From assembly GCF_000430685.1 (NCBI RefSeq), contig NZ_AUMM01000003.1, positions 1 to 64,000 on the forward strand: 64,000 bases of DNA. The letters run 5' to 3'. The first letter of the stretch is position 1; every line of letters starts with the position of its first letter. The position numbers and the translations under genes were made by a program. Of this stretch, positions 53,897 to 61,514 are shown in pieces. The notes beneath the pieces were generated by a model. The model saw only the letters and a program-made list of their open reading frames with translations. It was not told the origin of the DNA and searched no databases. Origin of the DNA: Tuberibacillus calidus DSM 17572 (GTDB lineage Bacteria; Bacillota; Bacilli; Bacillales; Sporolactobacillaceae).

Positions 53897-53926
53897 ACAA
53901 ACGAAACCCATATGGGTTTCGTTTGT
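53897..53926. repeat. Perfect 30-bp palindrome
   Basis: The 15-base arms ACAAACGAAACCCAT and ATGGGTTTCGTTTGT are exact reverse complements with no loop. It lies about 125 bases before ypmA, in the gap where dinG is missing. No T-run follows on either strand. It could be an operator, an element scar or a cruciform-forming site. Confidence 0.5.
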
Positions 53927-54052
53927 AAAAAGGTGTTGGTTAGGCGATTTTCCCAGCGGGATATTTTTAGTTTGACCGGCCTAAACCGTTATATGAATAG
54001 TAGATTTTTCAGGGAATATCCCAAATAATGTGAGCTAGATGGAGGGAAGCTG

Positions 54053-54223
54053 TTGAGTGATAAAATTGAATTGCTCGCTTCGTTAAAAATTAAAAAGTGT
54101 GATGAATTATATAAGATTGTGGATTTATTGAATCGCACGCTTAAGAGTGATGACTTGATGTTCGGATTGGCATTAGACCCTGACGATCGAGAAAAAATGG
54201 TATTTACCATTTACCGTACATAA
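54053..54223 (+). CDS. ypmA: Small protein YpmA (DUF4264 type)
   Basis: A 56-residue cytosolic protein starting at TTG 54053 after GGAGGG. The text DELYKIVDLLNRTLKSDDL, the following MFGLALDP and the ending VFTIYRT match B. subtilis YpmA, also 56 residues, position for position. Its function is unknown. It is followed after 12 bases by ypmB. Confidence 0.88.
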   Translation: MSDKIELLASLKIKKCDELYKIVDLLNRTLKSDDLMFGLALDPDDREKMVFTIYRT

Positions 54224-54235
54224 CAGGTGAGACAC

Positions 54236-54715
54236 ATGAAAAAATGGGTATTTATTTTTGTTATTGTCATTATCGTGATCGCCTGGCAATCTGTTTCCGT
54301 TTATCAAGCAGCGATAGCGCAAAAATATTCAGCCGCCGATGCCGCAATGAAAGCCGCCGAAGCTGCCTATCCAGTCAAACGAGTGAATGATGTGACGTTT
54401 TACCACGGGAAAGACGATTATCATATCGTTGATGCGGTTTTAAAAAACGGCCAGCACGTGTACATATGGGTTTTTGACCCGGGACACAAGGTCGTTCAAA
54501 TGCTCCCGGTTTCGGCGGGTTATTCAAAAGCAGAAATCCTTAACGCCTTTCGTGAACATGTCGCATTCCGGAAAATCATTTCTGCCCGCTTAGGCATGGA
54601 GGACGGGCGGCCGGTTTGGGAAATCACATATATTGATAAAAATGGCGCTTATGTTTTCAGTTATTATGATTTTTCAACTGGACAAAGTCTACTCGATCCA
54701 ATCAGCATTCAATAA
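54236..54715 (+). CDS. ypmB: PepSY-like membrane-anchored protein YpmB (DUF5590)
   Basis: A 159-residue protein with an N-terminal membrane anchor (about residues 3-20) and an extracytoplasmic domain with two PepSY-like halves (VNDVTFYHGKDDYHIVDAV and WEITYIDKNGAYVFSYYDF). Position between ypmA and aspB matches B. subtilis. AGGTGAG lies six bases before ATG 54236. Its role is not established. Confidence 0.8.
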   Translation: MKKWVFIFVIVIIVIAWQSVSVYQAAIAQKYSAADAAMKAAEAAYPVKRVNDVTFYHGKDDYHIVDAVLKNGQHVYIWVFDPGHKVVQMLPVSAGYSKAEILNAFREHVAFRKIISARLGMEDGRPVWEITYIDKNGAYVFSYYDFSTGQSLLDPISIQ

Positions 54716-54809
54716 AGTCAGCAAGGGAAACATCGCGGCTGGGTTGAATCGCGGATCGAACGAGATATTTTCGGCAATTCATTAAAATATTTAAATGGGA
54801 GTGAATGGC

Positions 54810-55994
54810 GTGCAATTTGCGTCAAGAGTGAAGACGATTACCCCCTCCAGCACATTACAAATTACGGCCAAGGCGAATGCCTTAAAAGCGGAAGGATTAA
54901 ATGTGATCAGTCTTGGTGCTGGTGAACCGGACTTTAATACACCGCAAGCAATCATTGATGCTGCGTTTCGGGCCGCAGAATCCGGTAAAACAAAATACAC
55001 CCCGACTGCGGGCATTCCGGAATTAAAAATGGCTATTGTCGAAAAATTAAGGCATGATCAAGGCCTGTCTTATCATGAAAAAAACATCATCATTACTAAT
55101 GGAGCAAAGCACGCGCTTTATTTGATTTTCCAGGCCTTACTTAATCCCGGCGATGAAGTGATCATTCCTGCACCTTATTGGGTGAGCTATCCTGAACAAG
55201 TGAAGTTGGCCTATGGCGTTCCGGTGATCATCGAGACGTCTGAAGACCATGATTTCAAGATCACGCCTAAACAGTTGGAGGCAGCCATTCATCGTCGGAC
55301 GAAAGCGGTGATTATCAATTCCCCAAGTAATCCGACGGGCATGATTTATACCGAGGATGAGTTGCGTGCCATCGGTCGACTTTGCCAGCGCCACGGCATT
55401 ATCGTGATATCTGATGAAATTTACGAAAAACTCGTCTATCATGGGGAACATGCACCATCCATTGTTGAAGTGATGCCGGAAATCAAAGATCAAACCATTA
55501 TTGTCAACGGCTTTTCTAAATCCCATGCCATGACGGGCTGGCGGATTGGTTATGCAGCAGCGGATGAGGCACTCATCCAAGCAATGACGAAAGTCGCCAG
55601 TCACAGTACATCCAACCCGGCATCGGTTTCACAATATGCCGCTCTGGAAGCGTATACCGGTTCAAAAGATTCCGTCACTGTCATGCGCCAAGCTTTTGAA
55701 GAGCGCTTGGATAAAGCGTATGAACGGTTAAGCAAAATACCGGGCCTTCGTTGCGTCAAGCCGAAAGGAGCGTTTTACTTCTTCGTCCATGCAAAAGATG
55801 CGGCGATAAACAACGGTTTTAACAGTGTGACAGAATGGGCGCAGGCGCTGTTGGAAGAAGCCCACGTTGCTGTCATTCCTGGTGAAGGTTTCGGGGCACC
55901 GGATTACATCCGCTTATCCTATGCGACTTCCCTTGATCAAATTTTAGAAGCTCTGGACCGAATCGAAGCCTTTATCCGGAAACATCAAAAATAA
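54810..55994 (+). CDS. aspB: Aspartate aminotransferase
   Basis: PLP-dependent interconversion of aspartate and 2-oxoglutarate with oxaloacetate and glutamate. The 394-residue fold-type I protein has LGAGEPDFNTP near residue 33 and NSPSNPTG near residue 167. The PLP lysine lies in NGFSKSHAMTGWRIGY near residue 232. GTG 54810 has GGGAGTG six bases before it; ATG 54795 lies before that site. Confidence 0.94.
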   Translation: MQFASRVKTITPSSTLQITAKANALKAEGLNVISLGAGEPDFNTPQAIIDAAFRAAESGKTKYTPTAGIPELKMAIVEKLRHDQGLSYHEKNIIITNGAKHALYLIFQALLNPGDEVIIPAPYWVSYPEQVKLAYGVPVIIETSEDHDFKITPKQLEAAIHRRTKAVIINSPSNPTGMIYTEDELRAIGRLCQRHGIIVISDEIYEKLVYHGEHAPSIVEVMPEIKDQTIIVNGFSKSHAMTGWRIGYAAADEALIQAMTKVASHSTSNPASVSQYAALEAYTGSKDSVTVMRQAFEERLDKAYERLSKIPGLRCVKPKGAFYFFVHAKDAAINNGFNSVTEWAQALLEEAHVAVIPGEGFGAPDYIRLSYATSLDQILEALDRIEAFIRKHQK

Positions 55995-56025
55995 TGGATC
56001 TTGCTAAATGATAGGAGGACGAGCC

Positions 56026-57321
56026 ATGCTCAAAACGACGATTTCGGAAGTCAGTCAACACGTCGGCCAAGATGTAAAAATCGGTGTCTGGCTGGCCAAT
56101 AAACGTTCAAGCGGAAAAATTCAATTTTTACAGCTCCGGGACGGCACTGGGTTTATCCAAGGCGTTCTCGTGAAAAATGAAGTGTCAGAAGCTGCCTGGG
56201 AAGCGGCCTCATCACTCACTCAGGAAAGCTCATTATATGTCATCGGCGAAGTGCGTAAAGACGAGCGGGCACCATCCGGTTATGAATTGACATTGAAGGA
56301 TATTGAGATCATCCAAATTGCAGAGAATTATCCGATTACTCCCAAAGAACATGGCGTTGAATTTCTCATGGATCATCGTCACTTATGGCTGCGCTCAAGG
56401 AAACAACACGCCATCCTTCGCATCCGCAATGAAGTGATCCGGGCGACCTACAATTTCTTTCATGAAAAAGGGTTTGTGAAAATCGACCCGCCGATTTTGA
56501 CCGGAAGTTCAGCCGAAGGAACGACCGATCTCTTTCACACCACATATTTTGACCGAGATGCTTACCTGTCCCAAAGCGGTCAGCTTTATATGGAAGCAGC
56601 CGCTATGGCTTTTGGCAAAGTCTTTTCATTCGGACCGACTTTTCGGGCGGAAAAATCGAAAACACGCCGCCATTTAATTGAGTTTTGGATGATCGAGCCG
56701 GAGATGGCTTTTGTGGAACACGAAGAAAATCTTGAAATACAAGAGCAATATGTCTCTTACTTAGTCCAATCGGTGTTGGAAAATTGCCAAGCAGAACTGA
56801 AAACGCTCGAACGCGATACTTCTAAATTAGAAAAGGTAACCGCACCTTTCCCGCGGATTACATATGATGAGGCCATCGCGCTACTGAAAGATAAAGGCTT
56901 CACGGATATCGAATGGGGAGACGATTTCGGAGCACCTCATGAAACCGCGATCGCCGAAAGCTTTGACAAACCGGTGTTTATTACCCATTACCCGACTAAA
57001 ATTAAAGCCTTTTATATGAAGCCCGATCCAAAGCGCGAAGAAGTCGTTTTATGTGCGGATTTAATCGCGCCAGAAGGGTATGGAGAAATCATCGGTGGTA
57101 GCCAAAGAATTGATGATTATGACCTCATGGTTGAACGATATAAAGAACACCATTTAACCGCACCAGCTTACGAATGGTATTTAGAATTGCGAAAATATGG
57201 CAGTGTTCCGCATTCCGGATTTGGACTTGGCCTTGAGCGAACCGTCGCGTGGATTTGCGGCATTGACCATGTTCGGGAAACGATCCCCTTCCCGCGCCTT
57301 TTGAATCGCCTTTATCCATAA
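56026..57321 (+). CDS. asnS: Asparagine--tRNA ligase
   Basis: Class IIb aminoacyl-tRNA synthetase of 431 residues. It has an N-terminal OB-fold anticodon-binding domain (about residues 1-110) and a catalytic domain with motif 2 ([21 protein letters not shown]). Motif 3 is [21 protein letters not shown] lies before ATG 56026; the frame from 56008 includes this site. Follows aspB by 31 bases. Confidence 0.96.
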   Translation: MLKTTISEVSQHVGQDVKIGVWLANKRSSGKIQFLQLRDGTGFIQGVLVKNEVSEAAWEAASSLTQESSLYVIGEVRKDERAPSGYELTLKDIEIIQIAENYPITPKEHGVEFLMDHRHLWLRSRKQHAILRIRNEVIRATYNFFHEKGFVKIDPPILTGSSAEGTTDLFHTTYFDRDAYLSQSGQLYMEAAAMAFGKVFSFGPTFRAEKSKTRRHLIEFWMIEPEMAFVEHEENLEIQEQYVSYLVQSVLENCQAELKTLERDTSKLEKVTAPFPRITYDEAIALLKDKGFTDIEWGDDFGAPHETAIAESFDKPVFITHYPTKIKAFYMKPDPKREEVVLCADLIAPEGYGEIIGGSQRIDDYDLMVERYKEHHLTAPAYEWYLELRKYGSVPHSGFGLGLERTVAWICGIDHVRETIPFPRLLNRLYP

Positions 57322-57363
57322 GGAACGGGGTTCTTCAATGAATATCGATTTTTTCAGATTGTA

Positions 57364-57392
57364 GCCCTGCCGCTTTTCGGCAGGGTCCTTTT
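57364..57392 (+). terminator. Rho-independent terminator after asnS
   Basis: CCCTGCCG and CGGCAGGG pair perfectly around CTTTT, followed by TCCTTTTAT. Confidence 0.8.
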
Positions 57393-57563
57393 ATACCGGT
57401 AAGAATTTTACGGGCTAGCATAAGAGCCAGGTTTCTTTAGCAGAGCCAGTTTTTTCACAGGGGCATGTTTTCTTTACCTTTTCGTAAAAAGCCAAGGCCG
57501 GTCAAAAGATTTTTTACCCTGATCATGGCTTGGGATGGTATAATGAAAAGGAGGTGTCGAATG

Positions 57564-58259
57564 ATGGAGAAAGAAACACTTATTGAATTCATGACAAAAG
57601 GTCATGTGACGATTCCGCGGCTATTATTGGATTACTATAGCCAAATCGGTTTAAATGAAGAAGAATGTCTGTTAGTGATCCAGCTTTTTGCTTTGATCCA
57701 TGCAGGCCATCCGTTTCCGACACCTGATGAATTAGCAGAGAAAATGACGTTTTCATCGGTAAAATGCGCCGACCACTTACGGCGGTTAGTCCAGAAAGGC
57801 ATGCTCGAAATCGTTCAGGATCGGGAAGGCCCCGTCTACTCTGAACGTTATTCACTGGATCGTTTATGGGGGAAATTGGCTGAAGCGTACATACTGAATC
57901 AAAAAAATGATCAACAATTAGCTGAAGAAGAAGCGCTTTACACCATTTTTGAGAAAGAGTTCGGCCGGCCTTTGTCACCGATTGAATGTGAAACATTGGC
58001 AATGTGGATCGATGACGATCATCATTCTCCCGAAATGATTAAGGCTGCCTTACGTGAGGCCGTCCTTTCCGGTAAATTGAATTTCCGTTACATTGACCGC
58101 ATTCTTTTTGATTGGAAGAAAAATGGTGTCAAAACGCTTGAGCAAGCCAAAGCGCACGGGGAGAAAATCCGCGGCCGTTATGCCTCTAGAAAAAAGGTGG
58201 AGGATGACGGGCAGTCAAAAACGATTCAGTTTCCATTATATAACTGGCTTGAAAATTAG
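57564..58259 (+). CDS. dnaD: DNA replication initiation protein DnaD
   Basis: DNA-remodelling protein that acts with DnaB and DnaI to load the helicase. The 231-residue protein has the N-terminal winged-helix oligomerisation domain (about residues 15-95, with HPFPTPDELAEKMTFSS). The C-terminal DnaB_2 domain (about 130-200) has the family motif YIDRILFDWKKNGV. GGAGGTG precedes ATG 57564; the frame from 57465 is not used. dnaD-nth order is as in B. subtilis. Confidence 0.93.
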   Translation: MEKETLIEFMTKGHVTIPRLLLDYYSQIGLNEEECLLVIQLFALIHAGHPFPTPDELAEKMTFSSVKCADHLRRLVQKGMLEIVQDREGPVYSERYSLDRLWGKLAEAYILNQKNDQQLAEEEALYTIFEKEFGRPLSPIECETLAMWIDDDHHSPEMIKAALREAVLSGKLNFRYIDRILFDWKKNGVKTLEQAKAHGEKIRGRYASRKKVEDDGQSKTIQFPLYNWLEN

Positions 58260-58274
58260 TCTGGGGGCGTTACC

Positions 58275-58925
58275 ATGCCGGTCAGTAAAAAACGAATGGC
58301 TTATATTTTGCAAACATTGCAATCGATGTTTCCAGATGCCAAATGCGAGCTCAACCATAGCAATCCGTTTGAATTGATCATCGCCGTTGTTTTAAGTGCC
58401 CAATGTACGGATAAGAAAGTCAATGAGGTCACGAAACATTTATTTCAGAAATATAAAACGCCTGAAGACTATCTCAACGTTCCACTTGAGGAATTAGAAA
58501 ATGATCTTAAACAGATCGGGCTGTTCAGAAATAAAGCGAAAAACATTCGTAAACTCTGTGAAACGTTAATCACCCAATACGAAGGTGAAGTGCCGAAAAC
58601 CCGCGAAGAACTTGAAAGCCTTGCCGGCGTCGGACGAAAAACAGCCAATGTCGTCATGTCAGTCGCGTTTGGAATACCTGCCATTGCCGTTGACACACAT
58701 GTGGAAAGGGTATCCAAGCGGCTTGGCATTGCCCGTCCTTCAGATTCCGTTTTGGAAGTGGAAAAAACGTTACAGCGGCTTGTTCCTAAAGAGGAATGGA
58801 CGAATACGCATCACCGTCTGATCTTTTTCGGGCGCTATCATTGTACAGCAAGAAACCCGAAGTGTCCCGAATGTCCGCTCCTTGATCTTTGCCCGGAAGG
58901 CAAAAAGCGCATGAAAACCCATTGA
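58275..58925 (+). CDS. nth: Endonuclease III
   Basis: Base-excision repair glycosylase/AP lyase for oxidised pyrimidines. The 216-residue protein has the helix-hairpin-helix with the catalytic lysine (LAGVGRKTANVV, near residue 120) and the catalytic aspartate in VDTHVERV. The four-cysteine 4Fe-4S motif (C-x7-C-x2-C-x5-C) ends the protein. ypoC, which normally follows, is absent here. Confidence 0.96.
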   Translation: MPVSKKRMAYILQTLQSMFPDAKCELNHSNPFELIIAVVLSAQCTDKKVNEVTKHLFQKYKTPEDYLNVPLEELENDLKQIGLFRNKAKNIRKLCETLITQYEGEVPKTREELESLAGVGRKTANVVMSVAFGIPAIAVDTHVERVSKRLGIARPSDSVLEVEKTLQRLVPKEEWTNTHHRLIFFGRYHCTARNPKCPECPLLDLCPEGKKRMKTH

Positions 58926-58926
58926 A

Positions 58927-58952
58927 GGAACCTGACAAAGGTTCTTTTTTTT
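58927..58952 (+). terminator. Rho-independent terminator after nth
   Basis: GGAACCT and AGGTTC pair around GACAA, followed by eight or more T residues. Confidence 0.8.
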
Positions 58953-59091
58953 ATGTCTTTGAAATGGATGTTCTCGCCGTCAACGTGCTTTACCGCTATT
59001 CGTTTTCTTTATTCACCGCGCAACCGCCCTAGGCATAAGATAGATAGACACTATAGGCTAATATCGTTTTGGTATGGATGGAGGGAAAGTT

Positions 59092-60360
59092 ATGCAAATC
59101 CATGTCCTCTCACGTGGTGATACCTTTTACAGCCTTGCCAGGCGCTATGGCGTGACACCGGAGTCCATCCAAGCTGTCAATCAACTTGAGAATCCTAATC
59201 AACTTGTTGTCGGCGAAACGCTTCTTATACCCACGCAAAATCAATATACGGTTCAACCCGGAGACACCCTATATGCCATTGCCGAGCGTTTTAACGTTGA
59301 CTTATCAGACTTAATCCGATTAAATCCAAGGCTTGTATCAGGGGAGATACGTCCTGGTGAGACGGTCAAAATCCCTGCACATGAAAAAAAACGCATCATC
59401 GTCAATGGGTATTTAGAGCCCCATGAAGGTGTCGTCGAGCGGTTCCGGGAAGCTTCAAGTGCTTTGACGTATTTAACTATTTTTAGCTATCACGTCCAGA
59501 GTAACGGCACGCTTATCGAACCGGATCCGAGTGAAAATGATTTACTTGCAGCAGTCAAAACCACCAGGGTGCAACCATTGATGGCGATCACCAACATTTC
59601 CGAAGGTGGGTTTGACAGGGATGTTGCCACGGCGCTCTTTAAGAGCACCGATGCACAGAATCGTTTGATAGAAAATGTTCTCCGCATCATGAGGGAAAAG
59701 GGATACCGCGGGGTCAACGTCGATTTTGAATACCTAGGATCAAATACGCGTCGTGATTACAATCGTTTTATCGAAAGGTTGACGAATCGTTTGCATCGAG
59801 AAAATTTTATCGTCTCCACCGCATTGGCACCGAAAATAAGCGGGGTGCAAACCGGTGAATGGTATGAAGCGCATGATTATCAATTCCATGGCCGCACCGT
59901 TGATTTTGTGATCCTCATGACATACGAGTGGGGTTGGAGTGGTGGACCACCGATGCCTGTCAGCCCGATCACACAAGTCCGCCGAGTGGTCAATTATGCC
60001 CGTTCCGTTATACCAGCAAGAAAAATTGTCATGAGCATTCCGTTATACGGCTATGATTGGACTTTACCATTTGTAGAAGGAGGAGAATTTGCTAAAGCGC
60101 ACAACTTCCAACAAGCCATCCATCGAGCCATGCGCTATAACCAAAGCATTGATTATAACGAAAGGGAAGAGGCGCCGTTTTTCCGTTATACCGATGAAAA
60201 CGGCAAAGAACACATCGTCTACTTCGAGGATTTACGAACGATGAGCGCGATGTTTAAAATGGTGAGTGATTTAGAATTAGGAGGGATCAGCTTCTGGAAT
60301 TTAGCATTTCGTTTTCCAGCGGTTTGGCCGATGATCACGGATTATTTTGATGTAAGATAA
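59092..60360 (+). CDS. Spore cortex glycosidase with two LysM domains (SleL/YaaH type)
   Basis: A 422-residue protein with two LysM domains at about residues 3-46 and 51-96 (for example TVQPGDTLYAIAERFNVDL). A GH18-type catalytic domain follows from about residue 105. The general-acid glutamate lies in GVNVDFEYLG near residue 210, and the barrel strands FVILMTYEWGWSGG and ISFWNLAF are present. No signal peptide is seen, as in SleL/YaaH spore proteins that reach the cortex from the mother cell. It probably acts as an N-acetylglucosaminidase on cortex fragments at germination. GGAGGG precedes ATG 59092. Confidence 0.87.
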   Translation: MQIHVLSRGDTFYSLARRYGVTPESIQAVNQLENPNQLVVGETLLIPTQNQYTVQPGDTLYAIAERFNVDLSDLIRLNPRLVSGEIRPGETVKIPAHEKKRIIVNGYLEPHEGVVERFREASSALTYLTIFSYHVQSNGTLIEPDPSENDLLAAVKTTRVQPLMAITNISEGGFDRDVATALFKSTDAQNRLIENVLRIMREKGYRGVNVDFEYLGSNTRRDYNRFIERLTNRLHRENFIVSTALAPKISGVQTGEWYEAHDYQFHGRTVDFVILMTYEWGWSGGPPMPVSPITQVRRVVNYARSVIPARKIVMSIPLYGYDWTLPFVEGGEFAKAHNFQQAIHRAMRYNQSIDYNEREEAPFFRYTDENGKEHIVYFEDLRTMSAMFKMVSDLELGGISFWNLAFRFPAVWPMITDYFDVR

Positions 60361-60365
60361 AAGCG

Positions 60366-60405
60366 AAAAAGATGACTCATTTTGCTTTCGGAGTCATCTT
60401 TTTTC
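60366..60405 (+). terminator. Rho-independent terminator after the LysM glycosidase gene
   Basis: AAAAAGATGACTC and GAGTCATCTTTTT are near-perfect arms around an 11- to 12-base loop with T-runs. It starts six bases after the stop. Confidence 0.85.
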
Positions 60406-60557
60406 TATTTGGAAACAATTCCTTTTATATTTAAAAGGATGGATCGACAATAACTTACACCTAAAAGGTCAAAAGAATTTAACATTGTTATTCGCCATTA
60501 TTGGGATTATGATGATGATGAAAGAAACTTGGATATTAGGAAAAGGGAGAGACCGAT

Positions 60558-61370
60558 ATGGGACAACTTGTATACGCTTGCATTACCCCTCATGGCGGCG
60601 AAATTGTACCTGAACTTGCTGGACGAATACATTTCAATCGTATGGCCAAAACGCGCGAAAGTATGGAAGAGCTCGGTCGGCGCATGACGGAGCGCGCGCC
60701 CGAAGCAATTGTAGTGATCACACCTCATGGCATCCGCATCGACGGTCAAATCTCCATCGTAAACAGTGAGACGATGGAAGGTTATGAAAAAGAAAACGGG
60801 AGAACGTACACCATGATCCGGGATGTTGAAAGGACATTGGCACGGCGGATTTCCGAAGAGGCAGACGCGCTCGGTGTTAAAAATGGCTTGTTGAATTACG
60901 GAACATCGGAAGGGCCGTTATCGAAATTACCATTGGACTGGGGGGCCGTTGTCCCGCTCGCATTTATGCCGGACGTTCCTATTGTGGTTATCACGCCATC
61001 GCGATTAGTATCTGATGATGACCTGATACGTTTCGGAAGGGCAGTTCGTACAGCGATTGAAAAGAGCGATTTAAGGGTTGGCGTCATTGCTAGTTGCGAT
61101 TGGTGCCATACCCATGACGCCTCTGGACCTTATGGGTATCATCCTCTGGCACAGGAGGTTGATGATAAGATTGTTGAGCGGATCAAAGCCGGCCGATTGG
61201 AGGCCGTCAGCCATTTCAGCCCTGAAGAAATCGATCTAGCGAAACCCGATGGTATTTGGCAAACGCTGATTCTTGCCGGGATCATTCCAGAAAATGAACG
61301 TTTGATCGATTTTTTGTCGTATGAAGTGCCGACTTATTTTGGGTTAATTTGTGCTGAGGTTAAAAAGTAA
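60558..61370 (+). CDS. LigB-family class III extradiol dioxygenase-like protein
   Basis: A 270-residue protein with the LigB/Memo fold features ACITPHGGEIV (start), IVVITPHGIRIDG, the central PLDWGAVVPLAFM and the histidine-rich segment CDWCHTHDASGPYGYHP. The histidines fit the metal-binding site of class III extradiol dioxygenases. Substrate is not known, and genome-neighbourhood gives no pathway; some family members are not dioxygenases. It is a single gene between terminators. Confidence 0.8.
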   Translation: MGQLVYACITPHGGEIVPELAGRIHFNRMAKTRESMEELGRRMTERAPEAIVVITPHGIRIDGQISIVNSETMEGYEKENGRTYTMIRDVERTLARRISEEADALGVKNGLLNYGTSEGPLSKLPLDWGAVVPLAFMPDVPIVVITPSRLVSDDDLIRFGRAVRTAIEKSDLRVGVIASCDWCHTHDASGPYGYHPLAQEVDDKIVERIKAGRLEAVSHFSPEEIDLAKPDGIWQTLILAGIIPENERLIDFLSYEVPTYFGLICAEVKK

Positions 61371-61451
61371 AGAATATTTGATTCGGTTACAGAAAATTCA
61401 TTTAGGTGAGGATTGAGCTTTTTTTTGCCCTAGTGCGGATCTTGATAATAT

Positions 61452-61507
61452 AAAAAAAGGTTGACCCATCGGGGGCATTGCCACCCCCGCATTGGATCAA
61501 CCTTTTA
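61452..61507. terminator. Bidirectional terminator between the LigB-type gene and ponA
   Basis: AAAAGGTTGA and TCAACCTTTT are perfect outer arms enclosing GGGGG/CCCCC, with T-runs in both directions. It ends just after the ponA stop on the minus strand. Confidence 0.85.
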
Positions 61508-61514
61508 TTAGTGT

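Larger units (their letters stand above)
53498..54052. other. Gene-free region in place of dinG
   Basis: In B. subtilis dinG lies between panD and ypmA. Here there is no helicase gene, only 555 bases. The region holds a 12-base stem (ACATCCCCCAAT with ATTGGAGGATGT, 53509-53551), a terminator (53571-53597) and a perfect 30-bp palindrome (53897-53926). A possible frame of 99 residues (53541-53840) has no protein-like pattern. Confidence 0.6.
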
